The notes: generated from the sequence alone by a model not told the origin. 64,000 nucleotides of DNA from an uncultured Porphyromonadaceae bacterium (GCA_902493335.1 CABUPJ010000012.1:1-64000), one strand, 5' to 3'; counted from the first letter of the stretch, positions 1 to 9,585 are shown. Translations and numbers: made by a program.

Positions 1-36
1 TACCTCCCCATCCACGACCACTTTAGCGGCAGACAT
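1..36 (-). CDS. N-terminus of an unidentified protein (partial)
   Basis: An ATG on the minus strand at 36-34 opens a frame that runs off the window edge and encodes MSAAKVVVDGEV. An AGG-rich ribosome-binding stretch lies just upstream on that strand (AGGTGCGCGGGG). Twelve codons are too few to identify a family. A hairpin followed by T-runs separates it from queG upstream, so it is probably a separate transcription unit. Confidence 0.35.
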   Translation of the reverse strand, partial: MSAAKVVVDGEV

Positions 37-60
37 CCCCGCGCACCTAAAAAGTCAAAA

Positions 61-85
61 CGATGTCAAACGAACATTGACATCG
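61..85 (-). terminator. Hairpin terminator downstream of queG
   Basis: Arms CGATGTCAA and TTGACATCG pair around a 7-nt loop. Read on the minus strand the hairpin is followed by TTTTGACTTTTT, which fits an intrinsic terminator for the leftward queG transcript, although it lies about 100 nt past the queG stop. Confidence 0.5.
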
Positions 86-101
86 TTGGAAAATTAAGGA
101 A

Positions 102-119
102 CTACGGCTTCAGCCGTAG
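102..119. repeat. REP-like palindrome, copy 1
   Basis: CTACGGCTTCAGCCGTAG has two 8-bp arms and a 2-nt centre. Its core TACGGCT(TC/GA)AGCCGTA recurs at 24963, 25201, 28238, 28433 and 62333, always between genes. This copy lacks the GGAGG lead-in found next to the others. Confidence 0.7.
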
Positions 120-180
120 CAGCCAACTCGCTGGTTCCAAGGGTTGAAGCCCATGATTAATATTATGAGCTTTGCCTGCT

Positions 181-1110
181 CTAATGTTTCTTTTGGGCGA
201 GGTAGAGGAGGCGCGGGTGTTTGATGCGGCGGATTGCGCTGTCGCGGAAGACGCTGCAGTAGCTGTCGTGGTCCATTGCCGCGATGGCTTCGCGGGTGAG
301 AGCGAGGACGTCGGGTCGCGGGCGGAATAGCGCCGGCGGGGTGGTGACGGGGATGTTGTGTGGGCAGACGCGCTGGCAGATGTCGCAGCCGACGATATTG
401 TCGCCGAGGCTGACGCTGTCGTCGAGATTGTCGCGGCACTCGATTGTGAGATATGAGTGACAGCGCCGTGCGTCGAGGCCTCCGCGGCCGTCAATGGCGC
501 CTCCGGGACATGCCGAATGGCATCGGCCGCATCGGCCGCAGTCTGAGTCGAGCAGTGATTTGTCGGGAGGCAGTTCGCCTGTCCATAGTACTTCGCCGAG
601 AAATACCTGACTGCCGACGCCGGGCACGATAAGCTGATTGTGGAGGCCGATGACGCCAAGGCCGGCGCGCGAGGCCCAGTAGCGTTCGCGTATCGGCGCT
701 GTGTCGACGCAGACGCGTGTCTCGCCGCCGAAGCGCTCTCTGATGTATGCGGCGAGCGATTCGAGCTGCCGGCGCACGACGGTGTGGTAGTCGTCGCCGA
801 GGGCATAGTCGGCGACATGGCGGTTGTGGTATGGCTGGCGGTAGTCGAAGGCGCAGCAGATTATCGAGCGTGCGCCGTCGAGCAGCAGCCGCGGGTCGCG
901 GCGGATGTCGTCGTAGCGTTCGAGGTAGCCCATCGAGCCGTGGCGTCCTGCGGCAATCCAGTCGCGGTAGATGTCGACATGGCGTTCGTCGACCGGACCG
1001 GCTTCGGCGAAGCCGGTCCGGCAGGCACCTCGCAGTTCGGCGGCGGCACGTATGAGGCGTTCGGGCGTGAGAGCCGCATTACATGGGGATGGGGAGGAAT
1101 TCGTAGCCAT
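181..1110 (-). CDS. queG: Epoxyqueuosine reductase QueG
   Basis: Catalyses the last step of queuosine synthesis, reduction of epoxyqueuosine to queuosine in tRNA, using cobalamin and two [4Fe-4S] clusters in the cytoplasm. The 309-residue protein shows the ferredoxin-like cysteine set C191-x2-C194-x2-C197-x3-C201-P and a second set C242-x2-C245-x3-C249-P. The family catalytic aspartate fits D136 in CVDTAPIRER. The C-terminal HEAT-like extension found in some QueG proteins is missing, and the length matches the short form. The ATG start overlaps the end of the polysaccharide deacetylase gene by 32 nt, so the two genes are probably co-transcribed, with the deacetylase first. No other in-frame ATG lies near the N-terminus. 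Confidence 0.93.
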   Translation of the reverse strand: MATNSSPSPCNAALTPERLIRAAAELRGACRTGFAEAGPVDERHVDIYRDWIAAGRHGSMGYLERYDDIRRDPRLLLDGARSIICCAFDYRQPYHNRHVADYALGDDYHTVVRRQLESLAAYIRERFGGETRVCVDTAPIRERYWASRAGLGVIGLHNQLIVPGVGSQVFLGEVLWTGELPPDKSLLDSDCGRCGRCHSACPGGAIDGRGGLDARRCHSYLTIECRDNLDDSVSLGDNIVGCDICQRVCPHNIPVTTPPALFRPRPDVLALTREAIAAMDHDSYCSVFRDSAIRRIKHPRLLYLAQKKH

Positions 1111-1699
1111 TATCTTTGAGCCATTCGATTGCGAGCGGCAGGGCGTATTTCATGTTGCGCTCGGCCTTGAGCGAGTCGTGGAAGACGATGATCGAGCCGT
1201 TGCGCGCATAGCGTTTGACGTTGGCGAGGACCTGGTCGGGCGTCAGCTTCTTCGAATAGTCGCGGGTCACGAGGTCATACATTATAAGGTTGTAGTGGTT
1301 TTTGATGCCTTTGGCCTGTTTCCAGCGTATGATGCCGTGCGGCGGACGGAAGAGCGGGCTGTCGATGAGTGCGTCGGCCTCGGTGATGTCGCGCATATAG
1401 CGGCGCGATTTGACTTTCATGCCCTGAAGGTGGTGCATGGTGTGGTTGCCCCACGAGTGGCCGCGGCGTTTGATTTCCTCGAGGAGTTCGGGGTGGCGGC
1501 GCACGTTGTCGCCGACGAGGAAAAATGTCGCCTTGATGCCGTAATGGTCAAGGAGGTCGAGCACCCAGGGTGTGACTTCGGGTATCGGGCCGTCGTCGAA
1601 CGTCAGGTAGACGACACGGCGGTTTTTATGACGTTTTAATCGCCACACCGCCTCCGGGAAAAGGAGGCGGTATAGCAATGGAGGTTGTTCGATAAACAT
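1079..1699 (-). CDS. NodB-type polysaccharide deacetylase
   Basis: Carbohydrate esterase family 4-like protein of 206 residues, expected to remove N-acetyl groups from an amino-sugar polymer. Visible motifs are TFDDGP (metal aspartate D36 with D35 beside it), HTMHH with metal histidines H86 and H90, RPPHG, and a late HDS that would supply the C-terminal catalytic histidine. There is no clear signal peptide; the N-terminus is a short hydrophobic and aromatic stretch. The substrate (peptidoglycan, another glycan, or a small N-acyl compound) cannot be read from sequence. It lies between the GT117 gene (33-nt gap) and queG (32-nt overlap) on the same strand. Confidence 0.88.
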   Translation of the reverse strand: MFIEQPPLLYRLLFPEAVWRLKRHKNRRVVYLTFDDGPIPEVTPWVLDLLDHYGIKATFFLVGDNVRRHPELLEEIKRRGHSWGNHTMHHLQGMKVKSRRYMRDITEADALIDSPLFRPPHGIIRWKQAKGIKNHYNLIMYDLVTRDYSKKLTPDQVLANVKRYARNGSIIVFHDSLKAERNMKYALPLAIEWLKDNGYEFLPIPM

Positions 1700-1732
1700 T
1701 GTTCAGAGAGAATGATGTCGGTTTTAGAGAGG

Positions 1733-4700
1733 TCAGTCGACAAGGTTGCGCCATGCGTAGATGTCTATGCCGTTGGCCTTGACGATTGAGTCGGTGATGG
1801 CCATGGGGTCGACGCCGAGAGCCTTGTGGAGTTCGAGAAGACCGATTGCAGGAGTGAGCACACGGCGTGTACCTTCCGACACTTTGTCGAGCGAGCCGCG
1901 GGCCTCGTCGAGGGTGACGCCGTCGACATAGACCATCGGGTAGACGCTCTGAGAGTGGTCGACGTTGAAGCCGTTGCCTCCGGCGAGGAGTTCGTCAAAC
2001 CCGGCGTTTCCGCGGGCGGCGCGGTAGAGGGCGACCTGGTTCTTGAGGCCTATGATCAGGCCGAGATACTGCAGGGCGTATGTCTCTGAGCGTCCGAGGT
2101 TGTTGAGCTGTCCGGGGGTGAGGGTGGCGGCATAGTTGACCAGCTGAGCGAGCCTGCCGGTCTCGCGGTCGAGTATCTCGTCGGCCTTGTCGAGATCGGC
2201 GCTGTTGTGGCGTGCGTTATAGAGGTCGAGATAGTATGTGGCCATGTAGTAGCTCATGAGTCCGTCAAACGGCGTCACGTCGGCCGGCAGTTTCTCGTCG
2301 ATGAGGCTCAGGAGGTCGCGGGCCATGTCGTAGTGGTCGGCCGGTATGGCGCGTCCGTTCTGACGGGCGTTGTCGACGGCCCACTGCGAGGCCGGTTCGT
2401 CGCCGGCGGCGATGAGATTCTCGACGCAGTCGAGGATGGCGTTGCGGGTCGAAGCGACCATGCGGCGCACGGTCTCGTCGAGATAGAGGCCTTTGGCGTG
2501 CTCTTTGTCGTCGAGGCCGCCCCAGCGGAATTTGCTCATGATGTTTTCGTAAGCCTTGTCGGCCACGGGCGAGTAGGCCGCATTGCTGAAGGGTGTGACC
2601 TCATAGGCCATACCGGTCGAATACATGTAGTTGTCGAAGCCGAGATAGTATGAGGCCGGGACTGTCGACGCGAAATAGACAGGCCGCTCCCAGTTGCCTC
2701 CGACGGCGTTCGAGATGATGTCGAGCGAGAGCACTTTGCTCTGGTTGAGGCCCTGGCCCTGGCGGCGCAGGTCGGTTGAGATGTTGCCGAGCGATGGCAG
2801 CAGCGCCTCTGCGGCGGGAGTGCCCGGTGTGATGCCGTAGCGGCGCATTGCGGCGGCGCTGTCGACGGGGATGAAGACGCGCGGCTCGGTGAGGTATGGC
2901 GCGCCGACACGCTTGGCGTCGCTGGCGTAGAGGTTGCGCAAGGCGTCTTCGGCGCGGACGAGCGAGTCGGTCATTGGAACGACGAAGTTCCAGGCCATGC
3001 GCTCGTAGGCATAGTCGGCGGGGCGTGCGTAGAGGTCTACGGGACGTGCGTTATAGTAGGGATAACCCAGGTTGTGGGCATACCAGTCGGTGGTCAGATA
3101 GGAGAGGTTGACGACGCGCACGTCGGTGCGGAAGCCTTCGACTTCCTGGGCGTACCACAAGGGGAATGTGTCGTTGTCGCCGTTGGTGAAGATGATGGCA
3201 TTGTCGTCGAGCGAGGCGAGGTAGTTCATGCCGAAGTCGCGCGTGGTGTAGCGGTGTGAGCGGTCATGGTCGTCCCATGTCTGCGAGACCATCTGCAGCG
3301 GCACGAAGATGCCGAAGGCGACTGCCACGGCGGCTGCGCCCCATTGTGCGCCCTGCGGCAGTGACGCGTTGTCCCGGGCGTCTTTTTTCTTGGTGAATTT
3401 CGAGAACAGGTCTCTGAGCAGACAGGCGAGAGCCGGGATGCCGATGCCGATCCAGATGGCGAAGGCATAGAACGAGCCGGCGAACGAATAGTCGCGCTCA
3501 CGCGGCTGACCCGGGGTCTGGTTGAGGTAGAGCACGATGGCGATGCCTGTCATGAAGAAGAGGAAGAAGACCACCCAGAACTGCTCGATGCCACGCTTGG
3601 GGTCGGTGCTGTGGGTGTAGAGCGCCTGCCAGAGCAGACCGATGATGCCGAGCAGCAGCGGCAGCATGTAGAAGACGTTGTGGCCCTTGTTGCCTTTGCC
3701 GAACTCGTCGGGCAGCTTCGACTGGTCGCCGAGACGGGCGTTGTCGATGACGGGGATGCCCGAAATCCAGTTGCCCAGATGAGGCTCGCCGTTGCCCTGG
3801 ATGTCGTTCTGACGCCCGGCGAAGTTCCACATGAAGTAGCGCCAGTACATGTGGTTGAGCTGGTAGTTGATGAAGTATCTGAGGTTTACGCCGAAACCGG
3901 GTTTCCATGCCGATGTCTGTGTCACGGGGTTGCCCATGGCGTCGATGGCTGTGGTGACAGGCTCCTGGTGGTGGAGGTAGGGGGCTACCTCGCTGAGCCA
4001 TGCGGCTCCGTCCTGAGCCCAGCGCTGGCGCACTTCGCGCGGTATTTCATAAATGTCGGGGGTCTGATAGTCGGCCCAGCTCTTGTAGCCGTCGACATGG
4101 CCCGAGCGGTTGTCGGTGCTGTAGATGCGGGTGAAGAGCATCGACACATCGTCCATGGTCTTGTAGTCGGGACGTTCGATGGCCTCGACGTAGCGGTCGG
4201 GCTCGTTGGCAGATTTCTTGACTACCTTGGTGTAGCTGCGGGTCGGATTGTTGATGGCGCGTCCCTCGGCGTCGCGGATATAGCCGTCGATGATGCGTGT
4301 GCGCGGATAGCCGTTGTCGTCGACGGGCACGATGTAGGTGTCTTCATATTCCTCGGTGGCAAGCTCTTCGGCGAAAGCGGGACCGTAGAAGAGCGGACGG
4401 TCGCCATACTGTTCGCGGTTGAGGTATGAGGCGAGGGCGAAAACGTTGTCGGGTGCGTTCTGGTTCATCGGCGTGTTGGCGCTGGCGCGTATGAGCAGCA
4501 GGGCGTAAGAGGCATAGCCGATGAAGATGACGAAGATGCTGAGAGCGATGACGTTGAAGATTCTGACAGGCACCTGCGGACAGAAGATGAAGAGGTAGAC
4601 TGCCAGGCCTGCGATAAACAGGGTGGGTATCACCCACGAGTCGCCGATGAAAGGCATGCCCGAGAGGATAATGGCTGTGAGGAACCACCATTTGATGGCT

Positions 4701-5569
4701 GTCGCGTTTTTCTGACGGTAGAGGGCTCTTATCGTCATGATGAAGACGGCGACAACGACGAGGGCATAGACTGCCACGCCGGTGTTATAGCTGAAACCGA
4801 GGTCGTTGACAAAAAGCAGTTCGAACCATTGCGATACGTTGATGAAGCCCGGGACGAGACCGTAGAGTATCAGGCCCACGACCACACACGATACGGCCAG
4901 GGCGATGAGTGAGCCCTTTGCGTTGATGTTTTTGTATTTGCGGTAGTAGTAGACGAGCCCGATGGCCGGGATGCAGAGGAGGTTGAGCAGGTGGACGGCA
5001 ATCGACACGCCGATGATATATGCTATCAGCACGAGATAGCGGTCGCTGTGCGGCTGGTCGGCGCGGTTCTCCCATTTGAGGATTAGCCAGAAGACCAGAG
5101 CCGTGCAGAACGACGAGAATGCGTAGACCTCGCCTTCGACAGCCGAGAACCAGAATGTGTCGCTCCAGGTGTAGGCGAGAGCGCCGCAGATGCCGCCGCC
5201 CATGATGACAAACATCTGGATGAGGGAGACTTCAGTAGCGTCATCGGCGACGATGAGTTTCTTTATGAGGTGTGTTATTGTCCAGAAGAGCAACAGGATA
5301 GTGCCGGCGCTGAGGAGAGCCGACATGGTGTTGACGGCAAAAGCGGCCATAGACATCTCGCCGCCGAAGAGGGTGATGAAAAATCGTGCGGCAAGCATGA
5401 AGATGGGGTTGCCCGGCGGATGGCCTATTTCGAGTTTCGCACCCTGGAGGATAAACTCGGGACAGTCCCAGAAGCTTGCTGTCGGCTCAAGGGTCAGCAT
5501 ATATGTCACCGCGGCGATGACAAAACAGAGCCAGCCCAAAGAGTTATTGACAAGATTATACTTTTTCAT
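1733..5569 (-). CDS. GT117 (DUF2723) membrane O-mannosyltransferase-like protein
   Basis: A 1278-residue protein. The N-terminal half has about a dozen hydrophobic segments, with an early LEPTASFWDCPEFI stretch typical of DUF2723 proteins, and the C-terminal half is large and soluble. The family is now classed as GT117 and includes human TMEM260, a protein O-mannosyltransferase, so a lipid-sugar-dependent protein glycosyltransferase acting on the outer face of the inner membrane is likely. The first acidic residues after the first membrane segment fit the GT-C fold. The acceptor is unknown. The start is the ATG at 5569. The gene is divergent from psd across a 182-bp region, with the deacetylase gene downstream. 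Confidence 0.85.
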   Translation of the reverse strand: MKKYNLVNNSLGWLCFVIAAVTYMLTLEPTASFWDCPEFILQGAKLEIGHPPGNPIFMLAARFFITLFGGEMSMAAFAVNTMSALLSAGTILLLFWTITHLIKKLIVADDATEVSLIQMFVIMGGGICGALAYTWSDTFWFSAVEGEVYAFSSFCTALVFWLILKWENRADQPHSDRYLVLIAYIIGVSIAVHLLNLLCIPAIGLVYYYRKYKNINAKGSLIALAVSCVVVGLILYGLVPGFINVSQWFELLFVNDLGFSYNTGVAVYALVVVAVFIMTIRALYRQKNATAIKWWFLTAIILSGMPFIGDSWVIPTLFIAGLAVYLFIFCPQVPVRIFNVIALSIFVIFIGYASYALLLIRASANTPMNQNAPDNVFALASYLNREQYGDRPLFYGPAFAEELATEEYEDTYIVPVDDNGYPRTRIIDGYIRDAEGRAINNPTRSYTKVVKKSANEPDRYVEAIERPDYKTMDDVSMLFTRIYSTDNRSGHVDGYKSWADYQTPDIYEIPREVRQRWAQDGAAWLSEVAPYLHHQEPVTTAIDAMGNPVTQTSAWKPGFGVNLRYFINYQLNHMYWRYFMWNFAGRQNDIQGNGEPHLGNWISGIPVIDNARLGDQSKLPDEFGKGNKGHNVFYMLPLLLGIIGLLWQALYTHSTDPKRGIEQFWVVFFLFFMTGIAIVLYLNQTPGQPRERDYSFAGSFYAFAIWIGIGIPALACLLRDLFSKFTKKKDARDNASLPQGAQWGAAAVAVAFGIFVPLQMVSQTWDDHDRSHRYTTRDFGMNYLASLDDNAIIFTNGDNDTFPLWYAQEVEGFRTDVRVVNLSYLTTDWYAHNLGYPYYNARPVDLYARPADYAYERMAWNFVVPMTDSLVRAEDALRNLYASDAKRVGAPYLTEPRVFIPVDSAAAMRRYGITPGTPAAEALLPSLGNISTDLRRQGQGLNQSKVLSLDIISNAVGGNWERPVYFASTVPASYYLGFDNYMYSTGMAYEVTPFSNAAYSPVADKAYENIMSKFRWGGLDDKEHAKGLYLDETVRRMVASTRNAILDCVENLIAAGDEPASQWAVDNARQNGRAIPADHYDMARDLLSLIDEKLPADVTPFDGLMSYYMATYYLDLYNARHNSADLDKADEILDRETGRLAQLVNYAATLTPGQLNNLGRSETYALQYLGLIIGLKNQVALYRAARGNAGFDELLAGGNGFNVDHSQSVYPMVYVDGVTLDEARGSLDKVSEGTRRVLTPAIGLLELHKALGVDPMAITDSIVKANGIDIYAWRNLVD

Positions 5570-5686
5570 TAACGATTGGAGTTTTAGACTTTAAACTGCA
5601 AAGTTATCTAAACTTGGCGTTCTGCGCAGGCTTTTAACGATTATTAATGCAGCGATAGCATAAAAAACCACAAAAAAAGACCCGTA

Positions 5687-5719
5687 ATTGTGGAAATAAA
5701 AAAAATTAATATAACTTTG
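5687..5719 (+). promoter_or_regulatory. Bacteroidetes-type promoter of psd
   Basis: ATTG at 5687-5690, 21 nt, then TAACTTTG at 5712-5719. This matches the TTTG / TAnnTTTG consensus and leaves a leader of about 25 nt before the psd ATG. It lies in the divergent region shared with the GT117 gene. Confidence 0.6.
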
Positions 5720-5751
5720 TATCTCAAAGTCAACATGACATCAATAATTAG

Positions 5752-6426
5752 ATGAGAGTCAAAATACACCACGAAGGTACCAATATACTGATTATATTGA
5801 TAATAATACTGCTCCTGATCAACATTCCGCTGTGGCTGTGGGTCAGGCCGCTGGCTATCGCCATAGCCTCGACGGCCGTATGCGGTGTCTTCTACCTGCT
5901 GGTCGTAAATTTTTTCCGTTCGCCCAAACGACAGTTCAAAGGCAATCCCGAGAATGTCGTGGTGGCAAGCGCCGACGGCAAGGTTGTGGCTCTCGAAGAG
6001 ACTTTTGAAGACGAGTTTCTCCACTGCAAGGCCATACAGCTGTCGGTATTCATGAGTGTCTTCAATGTCCATGCCAACTGGTTTCCCGTTGACGGCGAGG
6101 TGATTTACTCGAAACATCACTCGGGCCGCTTTATGGCTGCCTACCTGCCGAAGTCGAGCACCGAGAACGAGCGCTCGACCGTGGTCATCCGCACCCCCGA
6201 CGGCAAACTCGTGCTCGTGCGACAGATAGCCGGCGCCATGGCGCGCCGCATAGTCACCTATGCGCATCCCGGCGTCGAGGCTTCGATACAGGATCACATG
6301 GGCTTTATAAAATTCGGCTCGCGTGTCGACATTTATCTGCCGACCGACACCGAGATTTATGTCAAGATCGGCGATAAAACTGTCGGCGGCGTCACTGAAG
6401 TCGGCCGTTTAAGCTCAAAATCATAG
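5752..6426 (+). CDS. psd: Phosphatidylserine decarboxylase
   Basis: Decarboxylates phosphatidylserine to phosphatidylethanolamine at the inner membrane. It is a 224-residue proenzyme of the short Psd class. Two hydrophobic segments lie at residues 10-52, and the self-cleavage site is near the C-terminus in KFGSRVD at G189-S190, where serine becomes the pyruvoyl group. The HANWFPVDGEV region is typical of the family. It is the first gene of a likely four-gene operon, and pssA, which makes its substrate, starts 4 nt after its stop. Confidence 0.93.
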   Translation: MRVKIHHEGTNILIILIIILLLINIPLWLWVRPLAIAIASTAVCGVFYLLVVNFFRSPKRQFKGNPENVVVASADGKVVALEETFEDEFLHCKAIQLSVFMSVFNVHANWFPVDGEVIYSKHHSGRFMAAYLPKSSTENERSTVVIRTPDGKLVLVRQIAGAMARRIVTYAHPGVEASIQDHMGFIKFGSRVDIYLPTDTEIYVKIGDKTVGGVTEVGRLSSKS

Positions 6427-6430
6427 AACA

Positions 6431-7132
6431 ATGACAAATCGATTTGTTGCCTTCATACCAAACACCCTGACAACTCTCAACCTCATCTCGGGTTGTGTGG
6501 CAATAATATTCGCATTCAATTATACCGAAAGCTACGGCTGTCTCACCGGAGCCGAAATGGCGTGTCTGATGATAGGGGCCGCCACGGTCTTCGATTTTCT
6601 CGACGGCGCGAGCGCCCGTCTGCTGAAGGCCTATTCGCTAATAGGCAAGGAACTTGACTCGCTGGCCGATATGGTCAGCTTCGGTGTTGCTCCGGCGATG
6701 CTGATGCTCAATATGATGCTCGGCTATTCGCAGATCGAATGGCTCTGCTACATCGCTCTGTTTATCCCGGCGATGGGCGCCCTGCGTCTGGCGAAATTCA
6801 ATATCGACGACAGCCAGTCGACGACTTTCAAGGGTCTGCCGATACCGGCCAACGCCATCTTCTGGATCGGCATGTCGGGCTGGTTTACGCGCTACGGTTA
6901 TCCCGGCACGATCATCATGGCCGTCATCATCGTCGCCGTCTCGCTCGCCATGGTCTCGAATATCAAGATGTTTTCGCTCAAAATCAAGAGTCTGTCATTC
7001 CACGAAAACGTTCGCCGCTATGTCGTCATCATCGCGACAGCCGCGTTTGTATGGGCTTACGGTCTGTCGGGCTTCATCTGGGCTATCGTCCTTTATCTGC
7101 TTGTCTCGATTCTTTCGCGCCGCGAGCTTTGA
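6431..7132 (+). CDS. pssA: CDP-diacylglycerol-serine O-phosphatidyltransferase
   Basis: Makes phosphatidylserine from CDP-diacylglycerol and serine. The 233-residue membrane protein carries the complete CDP-alcohol phosphatidyltransferase signature D58-G59-x2-A62-R63-x8-G72-x3-D76-x3-D80, with several further hydrophobic helices. It lies 4 nt after psd, so the two consecutive enzymes of phosphatidylethanolamine synthesis are translated together. Confidence 0.94.
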   Translation: MTNRFVAFIPNTLTTLNLISGCVAIIFAFNYTESYGCLTGAEMACLMIGAATVFDFLDGASARLLKAYSLIGKELDSLADMVSFGVAPAMLMLNMMLGYSQIEWLCYIALFIPAMGALRLAKFNIDDSQSTTFKGLPIPANAIFWIGMSGWFTRYGYPGTIIMAVIIVAVSLAMVSNIKMFSLKIKSLSFHENVRRYVVIIATAAFVWAYGLSGFIWAIVLYLLVSILSRREL

Positions 7133-7180
7133 CAATCGCGCCGCTCCGATTTATAAAAACATAAAACGATTGTTCTCGAT

Positions 7181-7510
7181 ATGGGTACATTCCTGTTCCT
7201 ACTGTTTGTCTTTTTCATTGTCATCCCTGTCATAAGGGTGGTGATAACGATATGGCGTGCACGGCGTCAGACGCGCCGTTTCTTTGACCAGTTCCGAAAC
7301 GCCGCCGGAGCCGGGGCTTCGTCGCAGACCGGTCGGAAAGAGGCACCGCGTCAGCCAAAAACCAAGAAAAAAATCGACCCGTCGGTCGGCGAATACGTCG
7401 CCTTCGAAGAGATAAAGGCTGAAACGACCGCGACTGACAGGCAGAATACGACGACTTACACCGAGGTCGAACAGCAGATTGTCGACGTCGACTGGGAGGA
7501 TATAAAATAA
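7181..7510 (+). CDS. DUF4834 family small membrane protein
   Basis: A 109-residue protein with one N-terminal membrane helix (about residues 3-25), a basic juxtamembrane segment (WRARRQTRRFFDQF) and a charged, probably disordered tail ending VDVDWEDIK. The layout matches the Bacteroidetes-specific DUF4834 family, whose function is unknown. It lies 48 nt after pssA in the same direction and is probably part of the phospholipid operon. Confidence 0.75.
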   Translation: MGTFLFLLFVFFIVIPVIRVVITIWRARRQTRRFFDQFRNAAGAGASSQTGRKEAPRQPKTKKKIDPSVGEYVAFEEIKAETTATDRQNTTTYTEVEQQIVDVDWEDIK

Positions 7511-7521
7511 CAGCAACGACT

Positions 7522-8187
7522 ATGATTTCAGATATATATGACTTTCTGGCCGATGTGGCGGCCAACAACAACCGTCCGTGGTTCTACGCCAACCGCGGCC
7601 GTTACGACGACCTGCGCGCACGCTGGTATGATGATCTCGAGCACCTCATCGCCTGCATGAGTCAGTGGGAGCCGGGGATGAAGACACAGACGGCGTCGAC
7701 GGCGAGCTACCGTTTCAGCCGCGACACACGTTTCTCGCCTGACAAATCGCCCTATAAGGTATATTTTTCGGCGGCACTGTCGCCCTTCGGCCGCAAGACA
7801 ATAATGTCGGGCTATTACCTTCAGGTCGATGTCCGTCCCGACGAAAACGGCCTCTATGCAGGCCTTTACTGCCCCGAACAGCCTCTGCTCAAAAAGCTGC
7901 GCCATGCTATCGTCGACAATATCGAGGAATTCGAGGAGATAGTCAACGAGCCGCGCTTCGCCGCCCGTTATCCCGGTTGGGTCGGCCAGCGTCTGAAATC
8001 GGCTCCGCAGGGCTGGCCCAAAGATCATCCGCAGATCGAGTTGCTGAAACTCAAGGACTATGGCCGCTTTGCTCCCTGCGGGCACAGCTATTTCACCGAC
8101 CCGCACTGGTATGAACGCGCCGCCGAAGACTTCCTCCTCGCCAAACCCCTCATCGACTTCCTCAACTACTCGATAGCAGAGGAGTGA
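7522..8187 (+). CDS. DUF2461 family protein
   Basis: A 221-residue cytoplasmic protein matching the DUF2461 (TIGR02453) family: an N-terminal DFLADVAANNNRPWFYANR block, the TYRFSRDTRFSPDKSPYK-like core (here SYRFSRDTRFSPDKSPYK) and a C-terminal helical segment. The biochemical function of the family is not established. It starts 11 nt after the DUF4834 gene and is probably the last gene of the psd-pssA operon. It is convergent with the TIR-WG gene, with only 9 nt between stops. Confidence 0.85.
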   Translation: MISDIYDFLADVAANNNRPWFYANRGRYDDLRARWYDDLEHLIACMSQWEPGMKTQTASTASYRFSRDTRFSPDKSPYKVYFSAALSPFGRKTIMSGYYLQVDVRPDENGLYAGLYCPEQPLLKKLRHAIVDNIEEFEEIVNEPRFAARYPGWVGQRLKSAPQGWPKDHPQIELLKLKDYGRFAPCGHSYFTDPHWYERAAEDFLLAKPLIDFLNYSIAEE

Positions 8188-8196
8188 GAGAGAAAG

Positions 8197-9585
8197 TCAA
8201 AGTTCTATCTCGTCATAAACAAATGGGACGATGACATTGCCCTCTTTGTCAATCACGCCTGATTTTCCCGAGTCGTTCTGCACAACAACAAGGCCATTGT
8301 GAAAATATGGGCCGTTAGCGATATCTCGCCTGTAAATACAAGGTATGACCATACGTCCTGAACGGTCGATATATCCCCGTAAGTCCTTATCGTTTTGTAC
8401 AGCAGCCAGCCCCTCGTTGAAACTATAGGCCCAACTATAAATATACGGTATCACGAGTTTACCTGTCTTATCAATAAATCCCCATTTCCCGGAGCGGTTT
8501 TGCACCGGAGCCAGTCCGTCACCGAACCCATAGGCATCATGATAATTGAAAGGAATAACAATGTTGCCTTGCTTATCGATATATCCATGATCGTTTGCAA
8601 TTCTTACTGAAGCCAGCCCTTCTCTGAATCTGTAAGTGTTATTGTATATGCAGTTGATAACCAAATCGTCGGCTTTATTGATGTAGCCGTATTTTCCGTT
8701 AGCGCCTTTGACTGATGCGAGACCCTCCTGGAAATGAAATTCATACTCGTATTTATAAGGAGAAATGAGATTGCCGACTTTATCAATAAAACCATATTTC
8801 CAGTCGTTTTCGACAACGGCGACACCCTCATTAAAATCGTTGGCACTTTGAAACGTGGGTGGAATAACCATTCTGCCTGTTTTGTCTATATAACCCCATT
8901 TGTCGGAAAACCAATTCTCAGTGGTATATCTCGCCGCTGCCAGACCTTCGCTGAAATTTTTGCATTCAAAATAATTTTTAGGAGGGATCACAAACTCGCC
9001 TGACGTGTCGATATAGCCGCGCTGATAGTGTTTGTTTCCTACGGCTGCCAACCCTTCTGAAAATCTGTGGCCATTCATATATATCATCGGGATGACGAGC
9101 TTACCTGAAAAATCGACATAGCCCGTGTTGCAATTATTTTTGACGCAAATGAGACTGTGGTTTTCTTTCCCCGGGTTTTGAGCCCATTCTTTAAGGTTGT
9201 CGATTAACTTGTCGACCTGACGCGGGTCGCTTGAGTCGATGCTGTCGATGAGGCCGTAGTTGAACAGAAACCAGCCTTTGAGCTTGGCACCACGCAGTAG
9301 AACGGGGATGAGTGTGTGACCGGTGTTCTCGGCATATATGACTTCTTTCTTGGTCCATGGCGACATGATTGAGTTGTCAGAGACCATAAAAAGCACTTTG
9401 TCAGATTTGTCGATGGCTGTCACGATTTTATCCATGAACTCGTCGCCGCTCTCGATGCCTGTGAGGTCGAACCAACACCGCAGTCCTGGAATGCGGCGTT
9501 TTAAAAGATTTAGAAAGGAATTGACCTCATCGAAATCTTTCCGCGAATAGCTTATAAAAATGTCGAAATCCTTAGATTTGCTCAT
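8197..9585 (-). CDS. TIR domain protein with WG beta-repeats
   Basis: A 462-residue protein. Residues 6-130 form a TIR domain with the box-1 motif FDIFISYSRKD and the segment SPWTKKEV, which places a glutamate (E81) four residues after W77, the position of the NAD-hydrolysing glutamate in SARM1 and bacterial TIRs. Residues about 150-462 hold eight or nine WG-type repeats with the pattern GYIDKxGxxVIP...F.EGLA.V. WG repeats often act as a binding surface. No signal peptide or membrane segment is visible, so it is cytoplasmic. It has its own -7 element and is the last of three leftward TIR-type genes. A role as an NAD-depleting or NAD-derivative-producing effector with a recognition surface is inference. 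Confidence 0.85.
   Translation of the reverse strand: MSKSKDFDIFISYSRKDFDEVNSFLNLLKRRIPGLRCWFDLTGIESGDEFMDKIVTAIDKSDKVLFMVSDNSIMSPWTKKEVIYAENTGHTLIPVLLRGAKLKGWFLFNYGLIDSIDSSDPRQVDKLIDNLKEWAQNPGKENHSLICVKNNCNTGYVDFSGKLVIPMIYMNGHRFSEGLAAVGNKHYQRGYIDTSGEFVIPPKNYFECKNFSEGLAAARYTTENWFSDKWGYIDKTGRMVIPPTFQSANDFNEGVAVVENDWKYGFIDKVGNLISPYKYEYEFHFQEGLASVKGANGKYGYINKADDLVINCIYNNTYRFREGLASVRIANDHGYIDKQGNIVIPFNYHDAYGFGDGLAPVQNRSGKWGFIDKTGKLVIPYIYSWAYSFNEGLAAVQNDKDLRGYIDRSGRMVIPCIYRRDIANGPYFHNGLVVVQNDSGKSGVIDKEGNVIVPFVYDEIEL

Noticed and set aside
8395..8610. Short plus-strand frames within the TIR-WG gene
   Set aside because: They are antisense to the WG repeats, have no ribosome-binding site and show only the complement of repeat codons.
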